From DASVVT01 sp036386415 (lineage in GTDB: Bacteria > Acidobacteriota > Blastocatellia > Pyrinomonadales > Pyrinomonadaceae): a stretch of DNA of 64,000 nt. Below the pieces are notes generated by a model. The model was not told the origin of the DNA, did no database searches, and was given only the letters and a program-made list of their open reading frames with translations. Where the stretch lies: NCBI GenBank assembly GCA_036386415.1, contig DASVVT010000010.1, forward strand, positions 33,766-97,765, read 5' to 3'. Positions 27,541 through 36,741 of the stretch are shown one piece after another. The first letter of the stretch is position 1. Each line of letters starts with the position of its first letter. Made by a program: the position numbers and the translations under genes.

Positions 27541-28563
27541 TTAGCGTGTGTACTTCGGATGACCCGCCGATGCAACCTGCCGCGTCTTTTCCGGTTTCTG
27601 CCAGATGGCTTGCGCCCACCCGGTAAATGTCGCCGCATCGATGGTCAATAGAATTATGGCGACCCCAAGAAACTGCGCCGGATTGAGCAGCCAGAGAAGC
27701 CCACGCCCCTCGCGTCGATTCCAGATGCTCTTGGCGACACGCGCGAGCGTGATCAAAAGCGGCACGACCAGCCACCAGGGACTGTGCACCAGCGCGAGCA
27801 AGAGGAATGGCATCATCAGTATATACTTGCGCGCGACGCCGTAGTGCCAGTCCCATTGTCGCCCGGCCCAGACGTTGTGCCGCGAGTAGATGACGAACTT
27901 GCGAAAGGTGCGCCATATGCCGGGCTGAAGCTGCCACCAGGCGGTCGCCCCCGGCGACCATCCCTCTTTGAAGCCGCCCGCGCTCAATCGTTCCATGAAG
28001 ATGAGGTCTTCGGCGGCGCGCAGGTCTGGAAAGCCGCCGACCATCTGCCAGGTGTCGCGGCGCAGCAGCATCGAAGCCGTCGATGGGCCGCGCATACGAC
28101 CCCCCGGCCTCTCCTGCTTCGGCGGCGGATACGAGAGCGCCGCGCAACGCTCGAAGAAGGAGACCGTCAAGGGCTCGTAATTGCCGTACACGACCGCAAC
28201 AGAAGGATCGCGCCTGGCGACATCTGCGAGTCGTTCGAGCCACGTCGGCTCAAGGCGAATGCCCGCATCCGTGAGGGCGACCCACTCGTGCCGCGCGGCC
28301 TCTATGCCAAGGTTCCGCCCCCTTCCGGGGCTCGCTTCAGTGGCCTCTATGATGCGTATGCGCCCGTCAGATTCGCGGGCGGCGCGCAAAAGTCCCACCG
28401 TATTATCGCGGCTGCCGCCATCGACAAATACCATCTCTTCGGGCTGGCGCGTTTGCGCGCTGAGGCTGTCGAGCAGCATCTCAATGGAGGCGGCCTCGTC
28501 GCGCACAGGTACGACCAGCGAGATGTGGAAATCGGTTGATGAGTCGTCCGGTTGTGACTTCAT
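27541..28563 (-). CDS. family 2 glycosyltransferase with membrane-anchored C-terminus
   Basis: About 340 residues. A GT-A domain with HISLVVPVRDEA at the start, VDGGSRDNT and TDAGIRLEP (a DAG variant in place of the DxD), then about three C-terminal hydrophobic segments. Probably adds a sugar to a lipid-linked acceptor. The start at 28563 is preferred to one at 28701, which would add 46 residues, the first of them encoded by a heptad repeat. Confidence 0.88.
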   Translation of the reverse strand: MKSQPDDSSTDFHISLVVPVRDEAASIEMLLDSLSAQTRQPEEMVFVDGGSRDNTVGLLRAARESDGRIRIIEATEASPGRGRNLGIEAARHEWVALTDAGIRLEPTWLERLADVARRDPSVAVVYGNYEPLTVSFFERCAALSYPPPKQERPGGRMRGPSTASMLLRRDTWQMVGGFPDLRAAEDLIFMERLSAGGFKEGWSPGATAWWQLQPGIWRTFRKFVIYSRHNVWAGRQWDWHYGVARKYILMMPFLLLALVHSPWWLVVPLLITLARVAKSIWNRREGRGLLWLLNPAQFLGVAIILLTIDAATFTGWAQAIWQKPEKTRQVASAGHPKYTR

Positions 28564-28653
28564 TGCAGGTCTAGACGGAGATGCTGATTCGGACACGGCC
28601 AGAGCTGGACATTCAGGGTGCCTTGTAAACTCCGAGTATATACCAGCCACAAG

Positions 28654-28756
28654 AAAATGATGAATTAGGAATGATGAATGCGGAATGAAAAGAAGACCCA
28701 CGGTGCTTAGATGTCAGTCTTTCATTCATCATTCTTAATTCCTAATTCATCATTTC
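28654..28756. repeat. heptad-repeat hairpin, AATGATG/AATTAGG family
   Basis: Left arm units AATGATG, AATTAGG, AATGATG, AATGCGG; right arm (opposite strand) AATGATG, AATTAGG, AATTAAG, AATGATG. The outer units match, the inner ones are permuted. The right end supplies the TGA stop of the methyltransferase ending at 28750. Confidence 0.88.
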
Positions 28757-29625
28757 TTTATCCCGTTCCACCGTCCCGCATAAAAATAGCGATTGCCCCA
28801 TCTGCCGGGTCTGAGGGCGGAGACGGCCTGCGAGACGCGCCGCGCCGTGAACAGGCAGACGGCGCGCGGACGCTTGAGATCGGAGAATGAAAGTCTGTTC
28901 GGAGCAGGCCAGGCCACTTCACGCACAGAGTACTCAAGCTCAACGAGCCCGAACCTTTTGAATAATCTGCGCTGCCCTGCGGCGCTGGCGAGCGTCACAT
29001 GATAAGGGGCCATCTCCGTTCGAGCGCCCCGCCGCAAAGACTTCGCCAGCCGCAGCATCATGGTAAACGCGGTCGTGTTGTTTTCGAGCGGCCCCTGTGC
29101 GAGCAATAATCCGCCGGGCTTGATTAATCTCAATATCTCAGGCATCAGACGATTCACTTCCGTCAGGTGCTCGATCACATCGCCGAGGTGCAGAACGTCT
29201 GCGACTCCGTCTGCTAATTCGGCAGGATTGCTGACGACCCGCGCGCCCGTCTGTTTCTCAACCCGTTTCGCCACCTCGTCGTCAAGCTCCACGCCGATGG
29301 CCTGCCAGCTCAATTTCGCTGCCTCTGTCAGCAGGAAGCCCGCGCCGCAGCCGTAATCAATGAACGTTCCACTGTCCGCGCCGCCCTGTAACCACCTGAC
29401 GACACGCAAAGCTTCCTTGGGATCATCGATGCCGGGGTCTTCCTGAAAGCTCGTCGCATAATCCGTGCCGTACATCTCGGAGAGCGTCTCGTCGTCCGGC
29501 ATCGGGTCGCAGTAGAGCGAGCCGCAGGACAGGCACTGGACATAGTGGAACTCCCTGCCCCTGTAGAAAGTGGAGCCGACCCAGGACGGGCGCGAGTGCT
29601 CATGATTACAAAGAGGACAAGGCAT
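28750..29625 (-). CDS. SAM-dependent methyltransferase with zinc ribbon
   Basis: 291 residues. CPLC and CLSCGSLYCDPMP form an N-terminal zinc ribbon; motif I is FIDYGCGAGFLL (about 88-99), followed by LHLGDVIEHL. The same architecture as the gene at 19680, so these may be two related sugar methyltransferases with different substrates. The stop codon is contributed by the repeat downstream. Confidence 0.87.
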   Translation of the reverse strand: MPCPLCNHEHSRPSWVGSTFYRGREFHYVQCLSCGSLYCDPMPDDETLSEMYGTDYATSFQEDPGIDDPKEALRVVRWLQGGADSGTFIDYGCGAGFLLTEAAKLSWQAIGVELDDEVAKRVEKQTGARVVSNPAELADGVADVLHLGDVIEHLTEVNRLMPEILRLIKPGGLLLAQGPLENNTTAFTMMLRLAKSLRRGARTEMAPYHVTLASAAGQRRLFKRFGLVELEYSVREVAWPAPNRLSFSDLKRPRAVCLFTARRVSQAVSALRPGRWGNRYFYAGRWNGIKK

Positions 29626-29968
29626 GTTCGAGCTTTAACCGTAAACTGTTCGCGCCTGTGATTGCAGGACTCGCGTCTATGACTAAGTAATACCAGAGAG
29701 CAGAATAAAAGAGGGCGTGCGACCGTTCCACGAATCGACACGAAACCACACGAAAGAAACCCTCCATTAGTGTCCTTTCGTGTTGCTTCGTGGATCGTCC
29801 CCCATCCTCTTTTCTTTGCATCCTGGTATAAGGAAAAGTGTTCTTGCGCTCGGCGGGAGCAAGCCCGTCTTCCAGACCTGTGAGGATGTTGATCTTGAAA
29901 GATTCAAGCCGCACTGCCTCTCAGGAAGGTGGGTTTGCTCCCGCTCGTTCTCATATACGATTCTGACG
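29626..29968. other. 343-bp intergenic gap with two unrelated hairpins
   Basis: Holds a hairpin with ACACGAA-type units (29728-29796) and a second inverted repeat with arms GCGGGAGCAAGCCCGTCTTCC (29853-29873) and its imperfect complement (29924-29944). No open reading frame of convincing composition is present. Confidence 0.7.
29728..29796. repeat. hairpin with CACGAA units
   Basis: The left arm CCACGAATCGACACGAAACC and onwards has three spaced CACGAA units; the right arm (CCTTTCGTGTTGCTTCGTGG) is complementary. Related to the hairpin at 40126-40200. Confidence 0.8.
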
Positions 29969-31186
29969 TCACGCCTGCGCCTGCTCTTCCTTGAGCATCG
30001 GCGCGGGCTCTTCTTTCAGCACCGGCGCGGTCTTCGACGAGGCCTGCGCCCAGGAGATGAACGGTTTCTCGAAGAGCCAGAAGTAGACCCACGCGAAAAG
30101 GACGCTCACGGCAGAGAGGACGAACAGCGAGAAGAGCAGGATCGTGCTGCGCGGCCACTGGTAGAGTGTCGACAGGTAGTTTGCCACGTGAATTAAGATC
30201 AGCTCGTGCGTCAGGTAGAGCGAGTAGGAGAAGAGACCCACGCCCGCGAAGGCGGCGATGTAGCGCGGGATACCCTTCGCTGCTCGCCAGGCGCTCTCAG
30301 CCTGGGCGGCGCGATTCACGATGATGAAAAAACCGAGCCCCCACAGCGGATGCACGACCAGCCACCAGATTTCGTGCGCGAGCCCGCGCGGGTCCCAGAA
30401 TCTGTCCAGGTAGGCGAAGGTGGCTGTGAAGGCGAGGACCAGAGTCCCCACCCGCAGGTCGCGACACCAACGGGGGAGCTTCACGATGCCGAGCGCAGCT
30501 TCGATGCTGAGCGCGCCCAGCGCCCAGACGAACCACTGCGCCAGCGCCGCTTCCGTCACAGGCAAGCCGATGCCGAACGCTCGGACTAACACGAAGCTGA
30601 GGGCGAACCACATGAGTCTTGCCCCCAGGCAAACCGCGAGCGTCCAGCCCCAGCCGAAGCGCACGCGCAACCAGATCAGGAGAAAGTATGCAAGGTAAAG
30701 CTGCTCCTCGATAGCCAGCGTCCAGAAGACGCCGTTGATGCCGTAGGCCGTCTTGTTGTTGAAATTGTGGAGCATCAACAGGTGCGTCGAGAGGTCAAAC
30801 CAGAAGAAGCGCGTCAGCTCCAGGCTCCCCATGATGGCGAGCACCAGCAGGTAAAAGCAGATCGCGATGAGGTAGGGCGGATAGAGACGGCGTATGCGGC
30901 GTCGCCAGAAGGCGAAGAAGTCTATGCTCGGCTGCCGACCCGCAGCCCTCGCCTTGGCCCAGCGCAGATGAATACAGAAACCCGAAATAACGAAGAACAG
31001 GTAGACGCCGACGTAGCCGAAGGAGATGAGGGTCGCGCTCCCCCAGCCAAGCCAGTACGGGGTGCTCGCACTCCCCAGAAAACGCGCCTGGTGCGTGGCG
31101 TGAAAGAAGACGACGGCGAGAGCCGCCGCGCCGCGCAGCGCGTCTATGCTGATGAGCCTTGAGCCTGTAGTGGGTTTCTCCGTCAT
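29969..31186 (-). CDS. acyltransferase family 3 membrane protein
   Basis: About 405 residues with ten or eleven hydrophobic spans. LISIDALRGAAALAVVFFHATHQ at the N-terminus includes the conserved Arg and His of the OafA/NodX/YrhL family, which transfers acetyl or other acyl groups from cytoplasmic acyl-CoA to extracytoplasmic sugars. It would decorate the glycan during or after export. Start at 31186 avoids eight extra residues. Neighbouring genes are glycosyltransferases on the same strand. Confidence 0.9.
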   Translation of the reverse strand: MTEKPTTGSRLISIDALRGAAALAVVFFHATHQARFLGSASTPYWLGWGSATLISFGYVGVYLFFVISGFCIHLRWAKARAAGRQPSIDFFAFWRRRIRRLYPPYLIAICFYLLVLAIMGSLELTRFFWFDLSTHLLMLHNFNNKTAYGINGVFWTLAIEEQLYLAYFLLIWLRVRFGWGWTLAVCLGARLMWFALSFVLVRAFGIGLPVTEAALAQWFVWALGALSIEAALGIVKLPRWCRDLRVGTLVLAFTATFAYLDRFWDPRGLAHEIWWLVVHPLWGLGFFIIVNRAAQAESAWRAAKGIPRYIAAFAGVGLFSYSLYLTHELILIHVANYLSTLYQWPRSTILLFSLFVLSAVSVLFAWVYFWLFEKPFISWAQASSKTAPVLKEEPAPMLKEEQAQA

Positions 31187-31266
31187 AATCAATTCGCGCG
31201 CGCGCCGCAAAGCGCGCGACGGTTATACAATCATTGACAGTGGCTTCACAAGCGGCGCCCGCCTGT

Positions 31267-32469
31267 TCACAGCGATAAACCTTCGGCTATACGGGCATCC
31301 CCCGCCGATGCTTCCTGCAAAGCCGTCTCGTACAGTTGTTCGTAGCGTCTGGTCGTGACATCAGCGGCCAGATTTTCACGAATATAAGCCTGGCCTCGCG
31401 CGCCCAGCTCCGCGCCCAGACGGCGATTTTCGGCCAGCCTCGTGAGCGCCTCGGCGATGGCGTGGGCGTCGCCGGCAGGGACGATCAACCCGCGCTCGTC
31501 GCGGCCTATGACATCCGGCGCAGCCCCGACAGGCGTCATCACCATCGGCTTACCGAAGGCCAGCGCCTCCATCAGCACCTGGCAGAACGATTCGCAGAAA
31601 GACGGCTGCACGACGGCATCCGCAGCCGCGACCCAATCCAGCGCGTCGTCACGCCACCCGACAAACTGTACGGCATTATTGATGCCAAGCTCACGGCTCA
31701 AGCGTCTGAGATCGTCCTCGCGCGGCCCGTCGCCGACGAACACGAGCTTGAAATTTTCGACCCTGGCTTTGATCGGCGGAACAGCCTGCAATAGATATTC
31801 GAGCCCCTTCTCCGGATTAAGGCGACAGCAGGCGAGCGCCATGAAGCTATCTTCGAGGCCGAACTCGCGGCGCAGGCGCTCCGGCGCTTCGGGTGTCGAG
31901 GGATGATATTTCTTGAAATCCAGGCCGAAGGGAATCACTTCTATCTTTTCGCTTGGGACACCCTGGCGCTCCGTGAGCAGGCGCGCGATGTCTTGCGCGG
32001 GAACGGCGATGCGATTGGCCGTCCGGTTTGAAAATCCTTCAGCCGCGAGAAACATCTTACGCTTCAGTCCGCGCGTCAGGTAGTAGATATGATCCGAGTA
32101 GTGACGCCCGATGATATAGCAGGGGACGCGGGCGCGGCGCACGGCCCACGCGGCGACGACGTTCTCGTCGAAATGATGCGCCTGTAAAATGTGGGGGCGC
32201 ACGCGCCGAATCTCTTCCATCAGCGCGCGGTACATCTGAGGGTAGCGGCGACGACTGAACTCCATGTTCAAACAGCGCGTCGGGTACTCTTCGGCGCTCG
32301 TGTACGCGCCCGTCTGCCTGGGCGGGACTCCCGTCAGCGCGTGCACCTCGAAGCGCGAGCGATCCAGGCGCGTCAACACGGAGTCGATGATGTCGTAACG
32401 GTTGATGATGCCCGCGAAATGGAGCACGCGTATCTTCCCGTTCTTCTGTGATGCTGATTCGAGCGCCAT
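31267..32469 (-). CDS. family 4 glycosyltransferase
   Basis: 400 residues. N-terminal VLHFAGIINRYDIIDSVLTRLD, and ALACCRLNPEKGLEYLLQAV at the start of the donor domain; CESFCQVLMEALA (about 308-320) is the acidic E-x7-E motif of the family. Transfers a hexose from a nucleotide sugar to the growing glycan. It is flanked by an acyltransferase and a family 2 glycosyltransferase, both on the same strand. Confidence 0.9.
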   Translation of the reverse strand: MALESASQKNGKIRVLHFAGIINRYDIIDSVLTRLDRSRFEVHALTGVPPRQTGAYTSAEEYPTRCLNMEFSRRRYPQMYRALMEEIRRVRPHILQAHHFDENVVAAWAVRRARVPCYIIGRHYSDHIYYLTRGLKRKMFLAAEGFSNRTANRIAVPAQDIARLLTERQGVPSEKIEVIPFGLDFKKYHPSTPEAPERLRREFGLEDSFMALACCRLNPEKGLEYLLQAVPPIKARVENFKLVFVGDGPREDDLRRLSRELGINNAVQFVGWRDDALDWVAAADAVVQPSFCESFCQVLMEALAFGKPMVMTPVGAAPDVIGRDERGLIVPAGDAHAIAEALTRLAENRRLGAELGARGQAYIRENLAADVTTRRYEQLYETALQEASAGDARIAEGLSL

Positions 32470-32488
32470 ATGTAGGTACGGAGAAAAT

Positions 32489-32574
32489 TTAAACGCAAAG
32501 GGCGCAAAGTGCTTCGCAAAGGATACGAAGAAGAATTTCCTTTGCGTCTTCTCCTTTGCGTCCTTTGCGTTTAA
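32489..32574. repeat. nonamer-repeat hairpin, ACGCAAAGG unit
   Basis: AAACGCAAAGGGCGCAAAG on the left is answered by CTTTGCG units and CGTTTAA on the right. It almost fills the gap between the glycosyltransferase genes at 32469 and 32581. Confidence 0.88.
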
Positions 32575-32580
32575 TCCTCT

Positions 32581-33582
32581 TCATTCAGGGCTTGAGCCAT
32601 TCAGCTTAATCTTGTTGGTCGCGAGCCCCTCCTGGAATCCCTTGTAAATCGCCCCGGAGAGTAGAACGCGGTAGAGACGCCAGAGCACCGGCGGCCAGGG
32701 ACAGACGCGTTCCAGCAGGCCGCATGCGCCGAACAATGCGGAGCGCGCAAGGTGCGTGCCCGCAATGCGCTTCGACATCTTGTGCAGGATCAGCCACGCG
32801 CCGTCTGTGCCCCAGCGAGGCGGGTAATTCTCATAGACGAGCGTCGGGCGCGGATGTTTCTCGCCATACTTGTTCCACAGGAGCGGCTCGCAGCGTGTGT
32901 AGCTCTGCTGGCGCTGGCAATAGTCGCGAATGGTGAAGCCTGCCCAGTCGTTATGCACGCCCATGATCGCTGGAACGTAGAGAATCTTGATGCCCGCCTC
33001 GTTCGCGCGCATCGCCAGATCGAAATCCTCCACGCTCGCGATGCTGAAGGTCTCGTCGAAACCTCCGAGGCGCTCGAAATCTGCGCGCGGCATGGAGATG
33101 CTCTGACCCGTCATGCCCTTCGATTCCTTGATAGGACTGTCCGGCGGGTCGTAGGAGAAGAGCGTTCTGCGAAAGCGACCGAAAGGGGTGCGCTCCTGCT
33201 CCGGCAGGTTCATCAACTGCCCCATGATCCAGCACCCTGGATGAGCCAGCAGCGCCTGCGTGTGGCGCTTCAGGAAATCCGGCTCGACCAGTATGTCGTC
33301 GTCAAGAAAGAGCAGATACTCGCCCGTAGCCGCCCGCGCACCGGCATTGCGCGCCGCCGCCACGCCGGGCGTATCCGCTCTGTGAACGAGCCGCAAGGGG
33401 ACGGGAAACTGCTGGCGCGCGACCACTTCGTCCGTATCATCCGTGCAGCGATGGGCACAGACAACCACCTCCCAAGACTTGTCGAACTGCTGCTTCGCCA
33501 GCTCAGCCAGAGTCTGTGCCAGAGCGTCCGAGCGATTGTGTGTGGGGATGACGACGCTGATGAACGGTTTAGGATCAATCAT
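32581..33582 (-). CDS. family 2 glycosyltransferase
   Basis: 333 residues, GT-A fold. PFISVVIPTHNRSDAL at the start and LLFLDDDILVEP (metal-binding DDD region at about 92-95) identify the family. Soluble apart from weak hydrophobic stretches at the C-terminus. Adds one sugar unit in the cytoplasm; donor unknown. Confidence 0.9.
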   Translation of the reverse strand: MIDPKPFISVVIPTHNRSDALAQTLAELAKQQFDKSWEVVVCAHRCTDDTDEVVARQQFPVPLRLVHRADTPGVAAARNAGARAATGEYLLFLDDDILVEPDFLKRHTQALLAHPGCWIMGQLMNLPEQERTPFGRFRRTLFSYDPPDSPIKESKGMTGQSISMPRADFERLGGFDETFSIASVEDFDLAMRANEAGIKILYVPAIMGVHNDWAGFTIRDYCQRQQSYTRCEPLLWNKYGEKHPRPTLVYENYPPRWGTDGAWLILHKMSKRIAGTHLARSALFGACGLLERVCPWPPVLWRLYRVLLSGAIYKGFQEGLATNKIKLNGSSPE

Positions 33583-33618
33583 ATACTTTCGATTTTAGAG
33601 GATGGCTAAAAAAGGCGA

Positions 33619-33726
33619 GAACTTAAACGCAAAGGACGCAAAGGTTGTTCGCAAAGGTCGCAGAGAGTTGAACTACTTTGCGCGCCTCCAGCGTCTTCCT
33701 CCTTCGCGCCCTTTGCGCTTAAGTTC
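33619..33726. repeat. nonamer-repeat hairpin, ACGCAAAGG unit
   Basis: The ends are GAACTTAAACGC and GCGCTTAAGTTC, with CAAAGGACGCAAAGG units on the left and degenerate complementary units on the right. It lies between the glycosyltransferase start at 33582 and the acyltransferase end at 33775. Confidence 0.85.
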
Positions 33727-33774
33727 TCCCCTCACCATACTCTCAAAATAAATTCTCAAAATCTAAGATCGCCA

Positions 33775-34374
33775 TCAGCCCTTGCCAACCGGGAGCGGCT
33801 CCGTCTCCTGTATCGCCTCAACAACCGCACTCTTCTCTTGATTGAGCTTACGCAGCGAGCGTGCAGGCACACCGCCCCAAAGCTCATGCGGGGCGACGCG
33901 TCCGCGCACGACCGAGCCTGCCGCGACGACCGCGCCGTCGCCCACCTCCGCGCCCGGCAGCAGGATCGAGCCGCCGCCGATCCAGGCCCCTTTGCCGATA
34001 ATCACAGGCAACTCTTCAGAGCCTTCTGGACGATGGTTGACGTTTTCAATGCAGCAGAAGGGGCCGATCAAAGAGCCCTCTCCGATCCGTATGGTCTTGC
34101 GTCCCTCCATCCGCACGCCCTGGTTGATGAAGGCGTAGCGCTCGATGATTAACTCGCCCGCGTAATAGATAAAGAGCGGGCGATGAATGGTCGCCGGATA
34201 CGCCACTCTCGCGCCCGCCAGCCTTAGCAGCAACGGGCGCACAAAGGTGCTGATCGTATTGAAATTCGGCAGAAAGTTAGCCAGCCCAACAAAGACCCGC
34301 GTGCGAAACACCTCCGCATCGCTCTTTAAGCACTGACCCAACAATTTAATCAGAGCCTTTGCTTTGCTACTCAT
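33775..34374 (-). CDS. left-handed beta-helix acetyltransferase
   Basis: 199 residues with hexapeptide repeats (IRIGEGSLIGPFCCI, IGKGAWIGGGSILLPGAEVG, DGAVVAAGSVV) and the ending VPARSLRKL typical of maltose/serine-type O-acetyltransferases (Maa/WcaB/VatD-like). Probably acetylates a sugar hydroxyl using acetyl-CoA. It is 103 bp downstream of the glycosyltransferase at 34478, across a heptad hairpin. Confidence 0.88.
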   Translation of the reverse strand: MSSKAKALIKLLGQCLKSDAEVFRTRVFVGLANFLPNFNTISTFVRPLLLRLAGARVAYPATIHRPLFIYYAGELIIERYAFINQGVRMEGRKTIRIGEGSLIGPFCCIENVNHRPEGSEELPVIIGKGAWIGGGSILLPGAEVGDGAVVAAGSVVRGRVAPHELWGGVPARSLRKLNQEKSAVVEAIQETEPLPVGKG

Positions 34375-34381
34375 AACGAAA

Positions 34382-34484
34382 GAAATGATGAATGCGGAAT
34401 GATGAATGATGAATTAAAAGAAGATCATTCACCATTTGATTTAGCTTTTGAATTCATCATTCCGCATTCATCATTCATCATTTC
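34382..34484. repeat. heptad-repeat hairpin, AATGATG/AATGCGG family
   Basis: Left arm AATGATG, AATGCGG, AATGATG, AATGATG; right arm (opposite strand) AATGATG, AATGATG, AATGCGG, AATGATG. Same vocabulary, different order. The element fills the gap and provides the TGA stop of the glycosyltransferase ending at 34478. Confidence 0.9.
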
Positions 34485-35695
34485 TCTTCAATTGCTCGTT
34501 CGTAGACGCGGCTGACCGCCGCCGCCACCGTCTCCGGCCCGAAACTCTCTCTGGCGTAATCAGAGATTCTGCGTCCGTCATAGTTGTCTAAGCCGGAGGC
34601 GACCTGTCGGATCGCCCGCGCTATCGCCTCCGCATCACCGGGAGGTACTAGCACTCCGGCCCAGGCGGGCACGATCTTTTCCGCTGGCCCGCCCTGGCAG
34701 GCGATGACGGGTTTCCCGCACGCCATCGCCTCTGCGTAGACGACGCCGAAGGTCTCATACTTGCTCGGCATGACAAACGCGTCGCAGTCCCTCATCGCAC
34801 GGGCTACTTCCTCGCGGGATCGGCTTCCCATGAAGCGGCAATGGTCTCTCACTCCGAGGGAGCGCGCCAGCTCCTCGAACCGCTCGCGCCAACGGCCATC
34901 GCCGATGATCGTCAGGTGCGCACGCCCCGCGTCCGGCATATCCAGGTAGAGACGAAGAGCGCGCAGCAGCTCATCAAGCCCTTTCCTATTGTCCCTGATT
35001 GAGCCGACGAATAACAGCTCACACGTCTCTCGCAGCCGACCCGCTGGCGCGGGCGCAGAAGAAGGCTCAAGGAAGTTCGGAGCGATGACATTGGGGACGA
35101 CCGAAACAGTTGCGCGCGGCTCAAGCTCGCGCATCTCACCGGCCAGGTGCTCGCTGACGGCGATAGAGTGAGTCGCATGGCGCAGGGTAAACTTCAGTAT
35201 CCTCTTAATCCAACGGCTCTCGCTGGTGCGAACCTTCAATTGACCGTGATGCTCTGTGACCACGACGGGGATTCCGAGAGCGCGTCCGATCAGCACAGCC
35301 GCCAAGCCCGAAGGGAAGAGCGCGTGCGCGTGAATGCAATCGGGGCGCAATTCGGATCGGACATATTGAAACCCACGCCATGCCGCTGCCAGGTAGGGCG
35401 CAATCCATGTCTTACTCACATGCCTGTAGTGCACCGTCACTGTACGCACGCCGTGATAGAGGCATTCTTCTATGCGTGAGCGCTCCCGCGTCAACAAGGG
35501 ATAGACGACCGCGACATCGTGATAGGCGGCCACGGCGCGCACCTGCTCTTCTGCCCAGTTCCCGTTGAACTGGCGCGGGTCTTTCAGGTCTGGATACTCT
35601 CCGGGAATGACCAGCACGCGCCTTCTGTGAATCGGTGCTCGCGCCGACGACGAAAGCGTAGCGGTCAGGGTGGTGGTGCTACTACTACTGCTCAC
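34478..35695 (-). CDS. family 4 glycosyltransferase
   Basis: About 405 residues. VLVIPGEYPDLKDPRQFNGNW in the N-terminal domain and KYETFGVVYAEAMACGKPV (E-x7-E region) in the C-terminal domain. The start is a GTG at 35695 that overlaps the TGA of the methyltransferase gene (GTGA) and has AGAGG five bases upstream; a longer frame from 35791 would overlap that gene by 100 bases. Transfers a sugar during glycan assembly. Confidence 0.9.
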   Translation of the reverse strand: MSSSSSTTTLTATLSSSARAPIHRRRVLVIPGEYPDLKDPRQFNGNWAEEQVRAVAAYHDVAVVYPLLTRERSRIEECLYHGVRTVTVHYRHVSKTWIAPYLAAAWRGFQYVRSELRPDCIHAHALFPSGLAAVLIGRALGIPVVVTEHHGQLKVRTSESRWIKRILKFTLRHATHSIAVSEHLAGEMRELEPRATVSVVPNVIAPNFLEPSSAPAPAGRLRETCELLFVGSIRDNRKGLDELLRALRLYLDMPDAGRAHLTIIGDGRWRERFEELARSLGVRDHCRFMGSRSREEVARAMRDCDAFVMPSKYETFGVVYAEAMACGKPVIACQGGPAEKIVPAWAGVLVPPGDAEAIARAIRQVASGLDNYDGRRISDYARESFGPETVAAAVSRVYERAIEEK

Positions 35696-36474
35696 GACGC
35701 CTCTGCCCGAATCAAGTCCGTAGTCCAATGCGATTCGCCAGCCGCTCCCTTTCGATCCTCGATCAATTGGGCGACTTCGCTTTCGGTCCACCCTTGGCGG
35801 TAAACGGCGAGGCTCGTTCCCGGTATGCTCAAGATCGGTCTCTCTTTCGAGTAGGCGTGCAGCACTTCGGGGACGCGATTCCAGGTGCTCATCCAGCCCC
35901 AGTCGGCGTAATCGTGCCAGAACAGCATGCCTCCCTCTGCGAGCATCGAGAGCAGGTACTTCGTATCGCTCTCGACGGCCTCCTGGGTGTGATCCGCGTC
36001 CAGGAAAATGAAGTCGTACTTCATCCGCTCGGCGGTTTCAAAAGGCCACTCGCTCAGAGAACCGATGAGCCGACGGATGCGGCTCGCAAGCGGCGTATTC
36101 AGATACGCCTCGCCGTGATCTGGATTGATGTCGAGCGCGTGAATGACGGTCGAGGGCGGCGTATTCTCCGCCAGCAGGCGTGTCGTGTAGCCGCGAAAGC
36201 TCCCGACTTCGAGAATCGAGCCCGGTTGCAGCAGCCGCGCCAGCTTTGCGAGCACGATCTGGTCTGTCAGCGGAGTAGACCAGCTTCCGCGCGGCAGCAT
36301 CGAGATGGTCACAGGCGTCTCGTCGAAGCCCGGAAAGAGCTTTTCAATCGAGACCGTTGGCAGGTGCAGCCGGTTATGGCCGAACTGCTGGCAGACATTC
36401 TCCAGTATCTCAGCGCCCTGCCAGCGCCCGGGCACGACCTTTTTCAACAATTCACGAAGACATAAGTGACGCAT
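35692..36474 (-). CDS. class I SAM-dependent methyltransferase (Methyltransf_24 type)
   Basis: 260 residues. Motif I ILEVGSFRGYTTRLL, then HALDINPDHGEAYL and DFIFLDADHTQEAVESD, the arrangement of Methyltransf_24/CmcI-like O-methyltransferases. Sits directly upstream of a glycosyltransferase with a four-base overlap, so it probably methylates a sugar hydroxyl of the same glycan. The HicAB pair lies just upstream on the same strand. Confidence 0.82.
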   Translation of the reverse strand: MRHLCLRELLKKVVPGRWQGAEILENVCQQFGHNRLHLPTVSIEKLFPGFDETPVTISMLPRGSWSTPLTDQIVLAKLARLLQPGSILEVGSFRGYTTRLLAENTPPSTVIHALDINPDHGEAYLNTPLASRIRRLIGSLSEWPFETAERMKYDFIFLDADHTQEAVESDTKYLLSMLAEGGMLFWHDYADWGWMSTWNRVPEVLHAYSKERPILSIPGTSLAVYRQGWTESEVAQLIEDRKGAAGESHWTTDLIRAEAS

Positions 36475-36514
36475 GGCTGATTACTCTACTTTTAAGATTC
36501 ATTGCGCGAAGGCT

Positions 36515-36727
36515 TTACGCTGCGACTTCGATATATTCGACCTGGCTGCTCGGCTCTGGAATTGGCAGCCCGTCTTCACGCATCCCGCGCAGGTGGATTT
36601 CAATGGCTTCGCGGATTTGCTGCTCGGTCTCTTCGATTGTCTTGCCCGTCGCCACGCAACCTAATAAATCAGGGACGTAGGCGGCATAATTATTTTCAGC
36701 TTTCTCAATCACGATGGCGTAACGCAT
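36515..36727 (-). CDS. hicB: HicB-family antitoxin
   Basis: 70 residues, MRYAIVIEKAENNYAAYVPDLLGCVATGKT, the partial RNase H-like core of short HicB antitoxins. No DNA-binding tail is present, so it may depend on a complex for autoregulation. It follows the toxin gene by 14 bases. It is expected to bind and neutralise HicA. Confidence 0.85.
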   Translation of the reverse strand: MRYAIVIEKAENNYAAYVPDLLGCVATGKTIEETEQQIREAIEIHLRGMREDGLPIPEPSSQVEYIEVAA

Positions 36728-36741
36728 CTCCAGTCTTCTCC

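Noticed and set aside
32745..32765. A sigma-54-like GGCAC-N5-TTGC on the minus strand
   Set aside because: It lies inside a glycosyltransferase gene, and isolated matches of this length are expected by chance.
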